Source of the DNA: Streptacidiphilus pinicola
GTDB taxonomy: Bacteria > Actinomycetota > Actinomycetes > Streptomycetales > Streptomycetaceae
Direction of reading: 5' to 3'
Length of the DNA stretch: 51,968 nt
Assembly: GCF_003258295.1 (NCBI RefSeq)
Contig: NZ_QKYN01000094.1
Coordinates: 1-51,968 of the forward strand
How positions within the stretch are numbered: position 1 is the stretch's first letter; every line of letters starts with the position of its first letter. This document shows positions 33,941 through 41,937 of the stretch, piece after piece. The notes beneath the pieces are model-generated. The model was not told the DNA's origin. It saw nothing but the letters and a program-made list of their open reading frames with translations, and did not search any database. The position numbers were made by a program, and so were the translations under genes.

Positions 33941-34465
33941 CTAGCTCAGCTCCTCCGCCAGCAGGTCCATGAGCAGGCAGTCGTGCCAGGTCCCGTCAGC
34001 GCCGCGTTCGTAGCGGCGGAGGATGCCGACGCGGCGGAAGCCGACCTTCTCGTAGCAGCGGATGGCGGCGGCGTTGTCGGCGGCCGGGTCGATGGTGAGG
34101 CGGTGGTGGCCGAGGTCGGTGACGAGGTGGCGGGCGAGGGTGCGGACCGCGTCGGTGCCGAGGCCGTGGCCGTGGGCGGAGGGGTCGAGGTAGACGTCGA
34201 TGCCGGCGTGCCGGTAGTCGGGTTCCTCCTCGGCGTGCCACTGGATCGCACCCACCACGCGGCCTTCGTGCTCGATGACGAGGGTGGGGGTCGACTCGTC
34301 GGCCAGATCCGCCGTGATCTCGGCGGCGAGGTCCGCGAGGGCCTCGCCGCCGCGCCACCAGAGGCGGACCTCCGGGGTCGCCCGGATCGCCGTGAGCGCG
34401 GGAACGTCCGCCACCCCGGCGGGACGCAGGGTGACGGACGTTCCGTGCAGGGTGGGTCGCTCCAT
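33941..34465 (-). CDS. GNAT acetyltransferase (AAC(6')-like)
   Basis: A 174-residue GNAT-fold protein: LRPAGVADVPALTAIRA, then VVGAIQWHAEEEPDYRHAGI, motif A as YLDPSAHGHGLGTDAVRTLA for acetyl-CoA binding, and NAAAIRCYEKVGFRRVGILR. The layout resembles aminoglycoside 6'-N-acetyltransferases and RimJ-like enzymes. The substrate is not proven, but the neighbouring LinB-like remnant makes an antibiotic-modification origin plausible. It heads the three-gene operon. Confidence 0.85.
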   Translation of the reverse strand: MERPTLHGTSVTLRPAGVADVPALTAIRATPEVRLWWRGGEALADLAAEITADLADESTPTLVIEHEGRVVGAIQWHAEEEPDYRHAGIDVYLDPSAHGHGLGTDAVRTLARHLVTDLGHHRLTIDPAADNAAAIRCYEKVGFRRVGILRRYERGADGTWHDCLLMDLLAEELS

Positions 34466-34482
34466 ACCCCGCAGGCTAGCTG

Positions 34483-36306
34483 CTACCAGGTGTCGTTGAG
34501 CGAACCGTTGCCGGATCCGCCGGTGGTGACGGAGTGGTTGTTGCCCGGCTCCCAGGTGATCGAGCCGTCCGAGTTCTTGATGATGTACTTGTACTCGACA
34601 TAGGTGTTCGCCGGGAGAGTGACCGTGCCGCTCCAGACCGGGTAGCCGGAGGAGGAGAGCGGGATGGCCTGGGCGGTGTTCCAGCTGCCCAGCGCCGGGA
34701 TCGAGCCGACCAGGTAGACGTTCTGGCCCCAGCTCGTGGTCTCGCTGACGCCGAAGCTCTCCCCGACCGTTCCCGAGGCCGCCGAGGGCAGGTAGAGCGC
34801 CACGGCGTCCATCGCCGGGACGGTGACGGTCGCGGTCCCGTTCGTGGCCACCGAGACGGTCGAGCCCGTGCACGCGCCCGTCGACGGGGTCAGGTTGCCG
34901 TGGATCACGTCGCAGTAGTTACCGGCCGGCAGGCCCGTCTCGACCGTCACGGTCTTGGCACTGCTCTCGTTGTTGATCCCGATCCAGCCCCGGTTGCCGC
35001 GGCTGAACGAGATGAAGTTGGTGCCGTCGTCGTACCAGTTGGCGACCGACTGCCCGGCGACGGCGTTGTGCCAGCCGACCATGTTGCCCACGCCCTGGTT
35101 ACGGTCGGTGCAGAACCAGCCGTTGGAGCAGTCGGTGTTGCTGACGAACCCGTTGGCGTCGGCCGGCGGCGAGTCGTCGCTGTTGGTCCAGTCGAAGCTG
35201 GCGTAGACCTGCGGCACGTCGTAACCCCAGGCCAGCTCGAAGAGGTTGGCCAGGATGTAGTTCGCGCCGGACTTGTAGTTGAGCGTGCTGCCGTTGCGCT
35301 CGGTGTCGTGGTTGGTGACCATGGACGTCGACGCGGACGGCGGCTCCAGGCCCCAGCTCTGGCCGAAGGTCTTGAGGTTGGCGATGTTCCCGGTGAACTG
35401 CGTCTTCAGGTCCTGCGCGTAGGTGAACTCGATGACGCTGCCGTTGGACTCGAAGGCGGCCGGCTGCAGCGCGCTGTTGGTGCTGCCCGGGATCACCTCC
35501 TGGTAGACGTAGGGGCGTGAGCCGGTCCAGGTGGTGTTGTTGACCTGGGAGAGGATCGCGGCCATGTCGCTCGCGTTGATGTGCTTGGCCGCGTCCATCC
35601 GGAAGCCGTCCACGCCGTCGGCGACGAGGCTGTTGAGGTAGCCCGCCTCCGTCTGCCGGACGTGGGAGGTCTCGGTGTAGAGGTCCTCCAGGCTGGACAG
35701 GTCGCACTCCTGCACCTGCGCCTGGTTGTTCCAGTCCGTGATCGACAGGTCGGAGTTGGGACAGTTCGCGGGCGAGGTGTGGAAGTCCGCGCTGGTGTAG
35801 CCGGGCTGGGAGTAGGTCTCCGTCGAGGAGTTGAAGCTGTCGCCGCCGTAGGAGTCGGTGCTGGTGTTGTTGTTGCCCGCCATGTGGTTGAGCACGGCGT
35901 CGGCATAGACCTTGACGCCCGCGTTGTGACAGGTCGTCACCATGGCGGCGAACTGTGCGGCGTTGCCCATGCGGCTGTTGAGGTCGTAGCCGATCGGCTG
36001 GTAGACCTCCCACCACGGGTGGGAGCCGGAGAGCCGGATGGAGTCCTCGGGCGGGGCGACCTCGACCGCGCCGTAACCCTTGGGGCCGAGCACGTTGGTG
36101 CACTCGCTGCCGACGGAGGACCAGTTCCACTCGAAGAGGTTGGCGATGACGTCGCCGCCGTCGGGTCCGGCGGCGGCCCGCGCCGGCGCGGCCTGCAGCG
36201 TCAGCGGCAGCACCGCGCCGGCGAGCAGCGCGCCGACGCCGACCCAGCGGGCCTGCCGCCTCGACGGACGTCTCGATGTGATGCGCTGCGTGGGGATGCG
36301 CTTCAT
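34483..36306 (-). CDS. Secreted alpha-amylase (GH13) with C-terminal CBM20
   Basis: A 607-residue extracellular enzyme. A Tat-like signal (SRRQARWVGVGALLAGAVLP) is cleaved near residue 45. The GH13 barrel has the nucleophile Asp238 in DGFRMDAAKH, the acid/base Glu270 in YQEVIPG and the transition-state Asp334 in NHDTER. After the beta-sandwich domain C, residues about 510-607 form a CBM20 starch-binding domain (TTSWGQNVYLVGSIPALGSW, KYIIKNSDGSITWEPGNNH). It hydrolyses starch endo-wise outside the cell. GGAGAGCTCCCC precedes the ATG. A TTGC-type direct repeat upstream may be the maltose-regulator site. Confidence 0.96.
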   Translation of the reverse strand: MKRIPTQRITSRRPSRRQARWVGVGALLAGAVLPLTLQAAPARAAAGPDGGDVIANLFEWNWSSVGSECTNVLGPKGYGAVEVAPPEDSIRLSGSHPWWEVYQPIGYDLNSRMGNAAQFAAMVTTCHNAGVKVYADAVLNHMAGNNNTSTDSYGGDSFNSSTETYSQPGYTSADFHTSPANCPNSDLSITDWNNQAQVQECDLSSLEDLYTETSHVRQTEAGYLNSLVADGVDGFRMDAAKHINASDMAAILSQVNNTTWTGSRPYVYQEVIPGSTNSALQPAAFESNGSVIEFTYAQDLKTQFTGNIANLKTFGQSWGLEPPSASTSMVTNHDTERNGSTLNYKSGANYILANLFELAWGYDVPQVYASFDWTNSDDSPPADANGFVSNTDCSNGWFCTDRNQGVGNMVGWHNAVAGQSVANWYDDGTNFISFSRGNRGWIGINNESSAKTVTVETGLPAGNYCDVIHGNLTPSTGACTGSTVSVATNGTATVTVPAMDAVALYLPSAASGTVGESFGVSETTSWGQNVYLVGSIPALGSWNTAQAIPLSSSGYPVWSGTVTLPANTYVEYKYIIKNSDGSITWEPGNNHSVTTGGSGNGSLNDTW

Positions 36307-36432
36307 GGGGAGCTCTCCTTGCGCACGGCCCGTGGGGGAGCCAGGGGGTGGGGGTTGCGACGGCCGGCCACGACCTGTCCCCAGCTGTGACCGCCCGTCG
36401 CGTACGAGACCATCTCGCGGCGTTGATGACGG

Positions 36433-36474
36433 CGTCAATAAGCGCGTGGAAATTCTTACTGCAATTTTCGGCAA
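36433..36474 (-). promoter_or_regulatory. Candidate amylase control region
   Basis: On the minus strand TTGCCGAAAATTGCAG (36474-36459) is a direct repeat of TTGC, similar to the repeats near streptomycete amylase promoters bound by the MalR/Reg1 repressor, and TTGACG (36438-36433) may be a -35. The 272-base gap between the divergent amylase and YhgE-type genes holds nothing else clear. Confidence 0.35.
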
Positions 36475-36578
36475 CATATTTCGACGATGAGTCCATCTGG
36501 GTCCGCCCTGGTCCATCCGCGTCCATCCGGGTGCTCCCGGCGGTGCGGTACCGCCGCAAGCTGCGGCGCGCGGAGATC

Positions 36579-37874
36579 ATGGGCGCCATGGCCACCGCTA
36601 GCTCCCCCAGGCCGCCCGCGCGCGGTGCCCGTGCGACCACGCTGGTACGGCGCGCCAAGCTGTGGCTGATCCCGACGATCCTGTGCGCGCTGGTCGCGCT
36701 CGTCCTCTCGCTGCTCTACATGGGCGGCATCATCAACCCCAACGGCAACCTGCACCGACTGCCGATCGGCCTGGTCAACGAGGACCAGGGAGCGCCCCCG
36801 CCCGGGCAACCGCAGAACCTGGGCACGCAGATCACCGCAGCCATCCCGGCGCAGACCCCGGGCACGACCGTCCAGTGGCGCCCGCTGACCGCCGCGCAGG
36901 CACAGGACCAGCTCGCCACCGGCAAGATCTACGGCGCGCTGGTCGTGCCCAAGGACTTCACCGCCTCCATCGAGGCGCTCGCCTCGTCGCGGGCGACCAC
37001 CCGCCCGACCCTGACGGTCCTGACCAACCCCGGGATGGGCAGCCTCGGCTCGTCGCTGGCCTCACAGATCTCCCAGGGCGCCGCCCATCAGGCCTCGCTC
37101 ACCATCGGCAAGGGCCTCGCCCAGGCGGCGGCCGGTCAGGGCGCGAACGCGACCACGCAGACCCTGCTGAGCGACCCCGTCACGGTGACCACCCAGCAGG
37201 GCCACCCCATCGGCGCGCACAGCGGCCTGGGGCTCAGCGCCTTCTACTACACCCTGCTGCTGGTCCTCACCGGCTTCATCGGCGCCAACATCATCCACAA
37301 CGGCGTCGACACCGCGCTCGGCTACGCCGACTCCGAGCTCGGCCCCTGGCACACCCGCCGCCCGACCGTCCCTATCAACCGGACCCAGACGCTGCTGCTG
37401 AAGATGACGATGACCTCGTTCATCGTCATCCTCACCACGACACTGGTCATGGTCGCCACCATCGCCATCCTCGGCATGGACGCCTCGCACCTGCCCCTGC
37501 TCTGGATCTTCTCCTACTGCGCGAGCCTGGCGGTGGGCCTGGGCGTCCAGGCGATCAACGCGGCCTTCGGCGGCTTCGGACAACTGGTCGCGATGTTCGT
37601 CTTCATCGCCCTCGCCCTGCCCTCCTCCGGCGCCACCGTCCCCCTGCAGGCCCTCCCGGGCTTCTACCGCTTCCTCTCCGTCTTCGAACCGATGCGCCAG
37701 CTCAGCGACGGCGTCCGCGCCATCCTCTACTTCGACGCCCGCGCCGACGCCGGCCTCACCCGCGCCTGGATCATGATCGCCATCGCCTGGGCCGCCGCCC
37801 TCCTCTTCGGCTTCGGCATGACCTTCTACTACGACCGCAAGGGCCTCCACCGCCTCACGCCCCAGCCGGAGTGA
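36579..37874 (+). CDS. YhgE/Pip-type ABC-2-like membrane protein
   Basis: A 431-residue membrane protein. One N-terminal helix (KLWLIPTILCALVALVLSLLYMG, in part) is followed by an external domain of about 170 residues that starts with LHRLPIGLVNEDQG, the YhgE/Pip N-terminal signature, then five to six C-terminal helices of the ABC-2 type (FYYTLLLVLTGFIGANIIHN, FGGFGQLVAMFVFIALALP). No ATPase subunit is nearby. Such proteins are linked to export or phage-infection roles but are poorly understood. ATG 36579 and 36588 are both possible. Confidence 0.8.
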   Translation: MGAMATASSPRPPARGARATTLVRRAKLWLIPTILCALVALVLSLLYMGGIINPNGNLHRLPIGLVNEDQGAPPPGQPQNLGTQITAAIPAQTPGTTVQWRPLTAAQAQDQLATGKIYGALVVPKDFTASIEALASSRATTRPTLTVLTNPGMGSLGSSLASQISQGAAHQASLTIGKGLAQAAAGQGANATTQTLLSDPVTVTTQQGHPIGAHSGLGLSAFYYTLLLVLTGFIGANIIHNGVDTALGYADSELGPWHTRRPTVPINRTQTLLLKMTMTSFIVILTTTLVMVATIAILGMDASHLPLLWIFSYCASLAVGLGVQAINAAFGGFGQLVAMFVFIALALPSSGATVPLQALPGFYRFLSVFEPMRQLSDGVRAILYFDARADAGLTRAWIMIAIAWAAALLFGFGMTFYYDRKGLHRLTPQPE

Positions 37875-38079
37875 TGGCAACGCCGAGCTGGTGCGGAGGT
37901 CAGGCTCACAACGGGTCGTCGACCTGCTTGTGGCCTCCTCGTTTCGGCGGCGAGGTGGACGCTACGACGCCCACCAGTTCGGTGATCCTTGGGACGCGCA
38001 ATAAGTTCACTTCAAGAACTGTTGAGTACTTCATGTAATCTGGGGAGTGAGCACAGCACGAAGAAGAAGGAGCAAGACC
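37875..38079. promoter_or_regulatory. Intergenic region with repeated ACTTCA motif before the DsbA-family gene
   Basis: ACTTCAAG (38009-38016) and ACTTCATG (38028-38035) are 19 bp apart, and AGTTC/GAACT form a 5-7-5 inverted repeat (38004-38020). The segment is AT-rich compared with its surroundings and ends 45 bases before the GTG start, so it is likely the promoter and an operator. A 42-residue minus-strand frame (38034-37906) has no ribosome site and is not called. Confidence 0.4.
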
Positions 38080-38730
38080 GTGCGCGTCGAGATCTGGGGC
38101 GACATCAACTGCCCGTGGTGCTACATCGGCAAGGCCCGCTTCGAGAAGGCGCTGGCCGGGTTCCCGCACCGCGACGAGGTCGAGGTGGTCCACCGCTCCT
38201 TCGAGCTCGACCCCGAGGCCTCGACCGAGCCGCGCCCCGTCCTGCCCGCCATCGCGGCCAAGTACGGCATCACCGTCGACCAGGCCCGCCAGGCCGAGGA
38301 GCGGATCGCCTCCCACGCCCACGGCGAGGGCCTGCCCTACCGCGGCGCGGAGCGGGACGTGGCGAACAGCTTCGACATGCACCGGCTGCTGCACCTCGCG
38401 GAGGAGCAGGGCCGCCAGACGGAGCTGCTCGACCTCCTCTACCGGGAGAACTTCGACGGCGAGACGTCTCCCTTCGCCCCCGGCCGCCTGCTCGCCCTCG
38501 CGGTCGAGGCGGGCCTCGACGAGCAGCGCGCCGCCGCGGTCCTGGCCGACCCCACCGCCTACGCCGAGGCCGTCCGCGAGGACGAGGCCACGGCCGCCGA
38601 GCTGGGCGCGACCGGCGTCCCCTTCTACGTCTTCGACCGCCGCCTCGGCGTCTCCGGCGCCCAGCCCCCGGCCGCCTTCGCCTCCGCCCTGGAGCAGGCC
38701 TGGAACAGCCGGGCCACGGCCCAGGGGTAG
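38080..38730 (+). CDS. DsbA-family (FrnE-like) oxidoreductase
   Basis: A 216-residue thioredoxin-fold protein with an inserted helical domain. The active site is DINCPWCYIG (CPWC, residues about 11-14) and the cis-Pro is in ATGVPFYVFDRRLGVSGAQ. There is no signal peptide, so it acts in the cytoplasm, as FrnE-type disulphide isomerases and 2-hydroxychromene-carboxylate-isomerase-like proteins do. AAGGAG 7 bases before the GTG at 38080 fixes the start. The substrate is unknown. Confidence 0.9.
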   Translation: MRVEIWGDINCPWCYIGKARFEKALAGFPHRDEVEVVHRSFELDPEASTEPRPVLPAIAAKYGITVDQARQAEERIASHAHGEGLPYRGAERDVANSFDMHRLLHLAEEQGRQTELLDLLYRENFDGETSPFAPGRLLALAVEAGLDEQRAAAVLADPTAYAEAVREDEATAAELGATGVPFYVFDRRLGVSGAQPPAAFASALEQAWNSRATAQG

Positions 38731-38775
38731 ACCGACAAGCAGCACTTCACCCGGGCGGCCCCGCCTCGGTTGTGG

Positions 38776-38789
38776 CAGGCCACGGCCTG
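38776..38789. terminator. Small hairpin after the DsbA-family gene
   Basis: CAGGCC-AC-GGCCTG lies 45 bases after the stop and 46 bases before the next start. With a 6-bp stem it is a weak terminator candidate. Confidence 0.3.
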
Positions 38790-38834
38790 ACCAAGGCTGG
38801 GACGAAGGCGTGGGCGTCCGGATGAGGTGAGGAT

Positions 38835-39629
38835 GTGCTGACGGCGAAGAGCGTGTTCCGGGAGATCCTGGACGACGACGAGGCGTTCCGGCTCTTCTGC
38901 TCGATCGCGGCGAGTGGCGAGGCGCAGGGGGGTTGGGAGAACGGCCGCATCGCGGCACTGCTTCCCGACAGCCTGGACTACCTGGCCCCGCGCGTGGCTC
39001 GGCACGGGGCCGACGAGGACAAGCACGGGCGGATCTTCAGCGCGCTGCTGCACAAGCGCGGTCTCACCCCCGTCCCGGTGCCGCCGGAGGCCGATTACAC
39101 GATGATCCTGGAGCGCCAGGGCATCGGCCTGTCCCACCGCAAGCTGACCGCCGACGCTCCGCTCGACGAGCACGACGTGGTCGCCTACCTCGCGCACAGC
39201 CGGGTGACCGAGCAGCGCGCGTCGGAGCAGATGCGGCTGCTGGTCCGCTACTTCGGTGACGACCAGGGCATCGGCAAGGCGGTCAAGATGATCTGCCGTG
39301 ACGAGGACAACCACCTCGCCTACTGCCACGAGGAACTGCTGCGCCTCGCCGCAGCGGGCCACGGCCGCGAGATCAAGGACCTGCTCGACGCGAGCGCGGC
39401 GGCGGAGATCCGCGTCTACCGTGATGTCAGCCTCGCGGTGATGGGGCGGATGGCGGAGATCCTGCGCTGGCCGAAGGCCAAGACGGCGGCGATCACCGCC
39501 GGCATCCACGGGATGTACGCGTGGGAGCGCGCCGGCGGCTGGTTCCGGATGGTCAGCCTGCGCATGCCGGAGCGCCGCGGCGCGCTCGACGGTCCGGCCC
39601 CCGCCCCGGCCGCTCCTGAGTTCGCCTGA
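38835..39629 (+). CDS. Ferritin-like di-iron protein
   Basis: A 264-residue mostly helical protein. Metal-ligand motifs in order are VARHGADEDKHGRIF (Glu, His), VTEQRASEQMRLL (Glu) and CRDEDNHLAYCHEELL (Glu, His), the four-helix-bundle di-iron pattern. Such proteins oxidise substrates with O2 or store iron; the reaction is unknown. GAGGTGAGG upstream supports the GTG start. The C-terminus (PAPAPAAPEFA) is disordered. It stands alone between two hairpin or empty regions. Confidence 0.8.
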   Translation: MLTAKSVFREILDDDEAFRLFCSIAASGEAQGGWENGRIAALLPDSLDYLAPRVARHGADEDKHGRIFSALLHKRGLTPVPVPPEADYTMILERQGIGLSHRKLTADAPLDEHDVVAYLAHSRVTEQRASEQMRLLVRYFGDDQGIGKAVKMICRDEDNHLAYCHEELLRLAAAGHGREIKDLLDASAAAEIRVYRDVSLAVMGRMAEILRWPKAKTAAITAGIHGMYAWERAGGWFRMVSLRMPERRGALDGPAPAPAAPEFA

Positions 39630-39898
39630 GCGAAGCCGCCAGCGGGGCCGACAGCCGGCCGGGAGTGAAGCCCACGGCGGGGCACAGAAGCGGACAGAAG
39701 GGGGGGGAGGCACGGGGGGAAGCTAGAGCACCTGCGCGATTCGCCAGGTTTCGCCGCCCCCGCGCTACTCCCCCACACCCCTGGACACCACACCAGGCTT
39801 GGGCCCATGAAAGCGAACGAAATCCCGAACCACCAGCCGGTCCGACTACCCACCGCGTTCATGAAGTGGTGGCTGTCCGAGCCGGCGTCGGAGCCCCG
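39630..39898. other. Intergenic region, no gene seen
   Basis: The 269 bases contain G-tracts (near 39700-39720) and C-tracts (39757-39783), and no frame with a ribosome site. The short plus-strand frame from 39807 overlaps the VOC remnant in antisense and is not supported. Confidence 0.5.
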
Positions 39899-40045
39899 TC
39901 AGGCCCAGTCCTTGTCCAAGTCCGGCCCCGCACGCCGCTGTGTGAACGAGAACCAGTTGCCGGAGTCGTCGCGGAAAATCGCCTCGGTCCCGTAGGGACG
40001 CGCGAGGTTCGTTGCGGCGTCCGCGGGCGGGGTGGGGCGGCTCAC
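39899..40045 (-). pseudogene. VOC (glyoxalase-fold) C-terminal fragment
   Basis: The last 30 residues, PYGTEAIFRDDSGNWFSFTQ and the tail, are the characteristic C-terminal strand of vicinal-oxygen-chelate proteins (Glu metal ligand in GTEAIFRD). The domain that should precede it is missing; the frame opens at GTG 40045 with a GAGGGG site and gives only 48 residues. It is a remnant of a normally 120-150-residue gene. It lies 41 bases downstream of the LLM oxidoreductase stop, on the same strand. Confidence 0.6.
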
Positions 40046-40086
40046 CCCTCGATCCTGCCACGCGGCACGCCACGACGTCCGTCCCG

Positions 40087-41307
40087 TCAGTCCGGCACCG
40101 GCAGGATCGCGCTCAGCGGCAGCACGGTGTGCTTGAGGTCCGGGTCGACCGGGCTGTTGTACGGCGGGTACTTGGGGGCGCCCGCGTTGCGGCGGTAGAC
40201 GGCGGTGGAGATCTCCGGGCTGCGGTCGAACTCGGGGATGACCCGGTCGCCGAAGAGCTCCAGCATCTCCAGGTGCTCCTCGAAGTTCATGCCGCCCGCC
40301 AGCCCGAAGACCAACTGGTCGCAGCCGACCCGCTGGTAGGCCTCGACCTGCTCGCAGACCTCGTCCGGGGTGCCGCAGAGCAGGTAGCCGCCCGCGATCA
40401 GCTCGTCGAGCAGTTCCTCGCCGCCGAACGCGCCGAGGTTGATCGGCGGCTCCGGCCAGGTGATGCCGTCGGCCGACTTCGGCATGGTGTCGTGGTAGAG
40501 GTTGACCAGCGTCACGATGTAGGCGTTGCCCGCCGAGAGCGCGATCTCCCGGGCCCGCTTGCGGTCGTTGAGGCAGACCACGGCGTTGGTCATCATCACG
40601 TTGTTGTTCTGGTAGTCGCCGAGGATCTCGACGGGGTTCTCGGCCGCCTCCTTGTAGGCCTCGATCCGGCCCTTCAGGTTGTAGATCGGCTCGAAGTTGA
40701 AGGCGATCGCACCGATGCCGAGCGAGCCCGCCTTGGCGAAGGAGGGCGGGTTGCCGCAGGCCATCCAGATCGGCGGGTGGGAGTGGCCGTAGGGCTTGGG
40801 CAGGATGTTGTGCGGGGTCGGCACGGTGAAGTGCTGCCCCTCGAAGGAGTAGTCGTACTGCTCCCACATCCGCACGATCTCGCGGGAGACCTCGTCCCAC
40901 TCGGCCTTGGTGGAGTTGGTGTCCATGATGTTGAAGGACTTCAGCTCGTGCGAGCCCGCGCCGCGGCCGGTGCCCCACTCGAAGCGGCCCTCGGTGATGT
41001 GGTCCAGCATGGCCGCGCGCTCGGCGAAGCGGACCGGGTGCTCCTTGCGCGGAGAGAGCGAGTTGATGCCGGTGCCGAGATGGATCCGCTCGGTGCGGGC
41101 CGCGACGTAGCCCATCACGACCTCGGGCGCGGACATGTGACTGTACTCGGTGAGCGAGTGATGCTCCCCGAACCAGACGTACTTCCAGTTGTGCCGGTCC
41201 GCCTTGATGGCGATCTCCATCTCGCGGCGGAGCGCGAGATGCTCCGAGGCCCGGTCGTGCGCGGCCGGGCCGGGGATGAACCCGTTGACGAAGATGCCGA
41301 ATTCCAC
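40087..41307 (-). CDS. LLM-class flavin-dependent oxidoreductase
   Basis: A 406-residue bacterial-luciferase-fold enzyme. The N-terminus MEFGIFVNGFIPGPAAHDR, then WFGEHHSLTEYSHMSAPEVV, GTGINSLSPRKEHPVRFAER, RFEWGTGRGAGSHEL and PIWMACGNPPSFAKAGSLGI are typical of F420- or FMN-dependent monooxygenases that use a separate flavin reductase. The substrate is unknown. No reductase gene is next to it. A 6-7-6 inverted repeat lies 46-64 bases upstream. Confidence 0.9.
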   Translation of the reverse strand: MEFGIFVNGFIPGPAAHDRASEHLALRREMEIAIKADRHNWKYVWFGEHHSLTEYSHMSAPEVVMGYVAARTERIHLGTGINSLSPRKEHPVRFAERAAMLDHITEGRFEWGTGRGAGSHELKSFNIMDTNSTKAEWDEVSREIVRMWEQYDYSFEGQHFTVPTPHNILPKPYGHSHPPIWMACGNPPSFAKAGSLGIGAIAFNFEPIYNLKGRIEAYKEAAENPVEILGDYQNNNVMMTNAVVCLNDRKRAREIALSAGNAYIVTLVNLYHDTMPKSADGITWPEPPINLGAFGGEELLDELIAGGYLLCGTPDEVCEQVEAYQRVGCDQLVFGLAGGMNFEEHLEMLELFGDRVIPEFDRSPEISTAVYRRNAGAPKYPPYNSPVDPDLKHTVLPLSAILPVPD

Positions 41308-41352
41308 GGAGGGTCCTCCTGGCTGTGACGGAGTGTGCTGCGCCGCAAGAAC

Positions 41353-41371
41353 ATCTGACTATCCATCAGAT
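41353..41371. promoter_or_regulatory. Inverted repeat upstream of the LLM oxidoreductase
   Basis: ATCTGA-CTATCCA-TCAGAT is a perfect 6-7-6 inverted repeat in an AT-rich patch, 46 bases upstream of the minus-strand start. It looks like a TetR- or MarR-type operator; no candidate regulator is adjacent. Confidence 0.5.
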
Positions 41372-41440
41372 TTGACGACAAGGCAACGGCCGGGCGCTCC
41401 CCCGCACCCCTGCGACCCCCAGAAAAATCTTCGTCGCCCG

Positions 41441-41467
41441 TGTCGATCCGCTGCGCCGCCGTTCGAC
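41441..41467 (+). promoter_or_regulatory. ECF42-type promoter
   Basis: TGTCGA (41441-41446) and CGAC (41464-41467) are separated by 17 bases. This matches the published ECF42 promoter form (TGTCGA at -35, CGA at -10). It lies 50 bases before the YciI start, so the sigma factor probably transcribes its own operon. Confidence 0.75.
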
Positions 41468-41477
41468 CTGCGGTAGA

Positions 41478-41498
41478 GAAGGTCGAAAGGCGACCTTC
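41478..41498 (+). promoter_or_regulatory. Leader hairpin before the YciI ribosome site
   Basis: GAAGGTCG-AAAGG-CGACCTTC is a perfect 8-bp stem with a 5-base loop, starting about 10 bases after the predicted -10 and ending 8 bases before AGGAGA. It would sit at the very 5' end of the mRNA and could stabilise it or modulate translation. Confidence 0.45.
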
Positions 41499-41517
41499 AG
41501 CACAGCAGGAGACCGAG

Positions 41518-41937
41518 ATGGCGAAGTACATGCTGATCATGCGGAACACCGACGAGTCCCTCGCGACGATGATGTCGACTCCGTTCGACCAGATGCTGGA
41601 GACCGTGGGCCGCTTCAACGAGGAGCTGATCAAGGCCGGCGTGCTGGTCGCCGCCGAGGGGCTGGACGACCCGGGGCAGGGCGTCGTCGTCGACTACAGC
41701 GGGGAGAAGCCGGTCGTCACCGACGGCCCCTACGGGGAGACGAAGGAGCTCTTCGGCGGCTTCTACCTGATCGACGTCGCGTCGAAGGAGGAGGCCGTGG
41801 AGTGGGCCAAGCGGATGCCCGCGATCCCCGGCTCGAAGGCCGAGATCCGCCGCGTCCCGGGCATCGAGGAGTTCCCGCAGGACAACGAGTGGATCGTCAA
41901 GGAGCGCGCCTGGCGTGAGCGGACGGGCCAGCTCTGA
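41518..41937 (+). CDS. YciI-family (DGPF-domain) protein linked to the ECF42 sigma factor
   Basis: A 139-residue protein with MAKYMLIMRNTDES, the DGPF motif as VVTDGPYGETKELFGGFYLI and AIPGSKAEIRRVPGIEEF. The fold is a ferredoxin-like barrel; some homologues are dehalogenase- or isomerase-like, but those paired with ECF42 sigma factors are of unknown activity. Its stop TGA overlaps the sigma-factor ATG by one base. AGGAGA precedes the ATG. Confidence 0.92.
   Translation: MAKYMLIMRNTDESLATMMSTPFDQMLETVGRFNEELIKAGVLVAAEGLDDPGQGVVVDYSGEKPVVTDGPYGETKELFGGFYLIDVASKEEAVEWAKRMPAIPGSKAEIRRVPGIEEFPQDNEWIVKERAWRERTGQL

Noticed and set aside
33941-36306. Grouping GNAT, nucleotidyltransferase remnant and amylase into one antibiotic-resistance island
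   Set aside because: The amylase is a separate unit with its own promoter region, and there is no mobility gene or composition shift to support an island.
34534-36390. Long plus-strand open frames across the amylase gene
   Set aside because: The amylase on the minus strand has all catalytic residues; the plus frames are Val/Gly/Arg-rich shadows.
37906-38034. A 42-residue minus-strand frame before the DsbA-family gene
   Set aside because: It has no ribosome site, and its start lies inside the promoter motifs of the neighbouring gene.
39807-39995. A 62-residue plus-strand frame
   Set aside because: Its second half is antisense to the VOC remnant and it has no ribosome site or recognisable motif.
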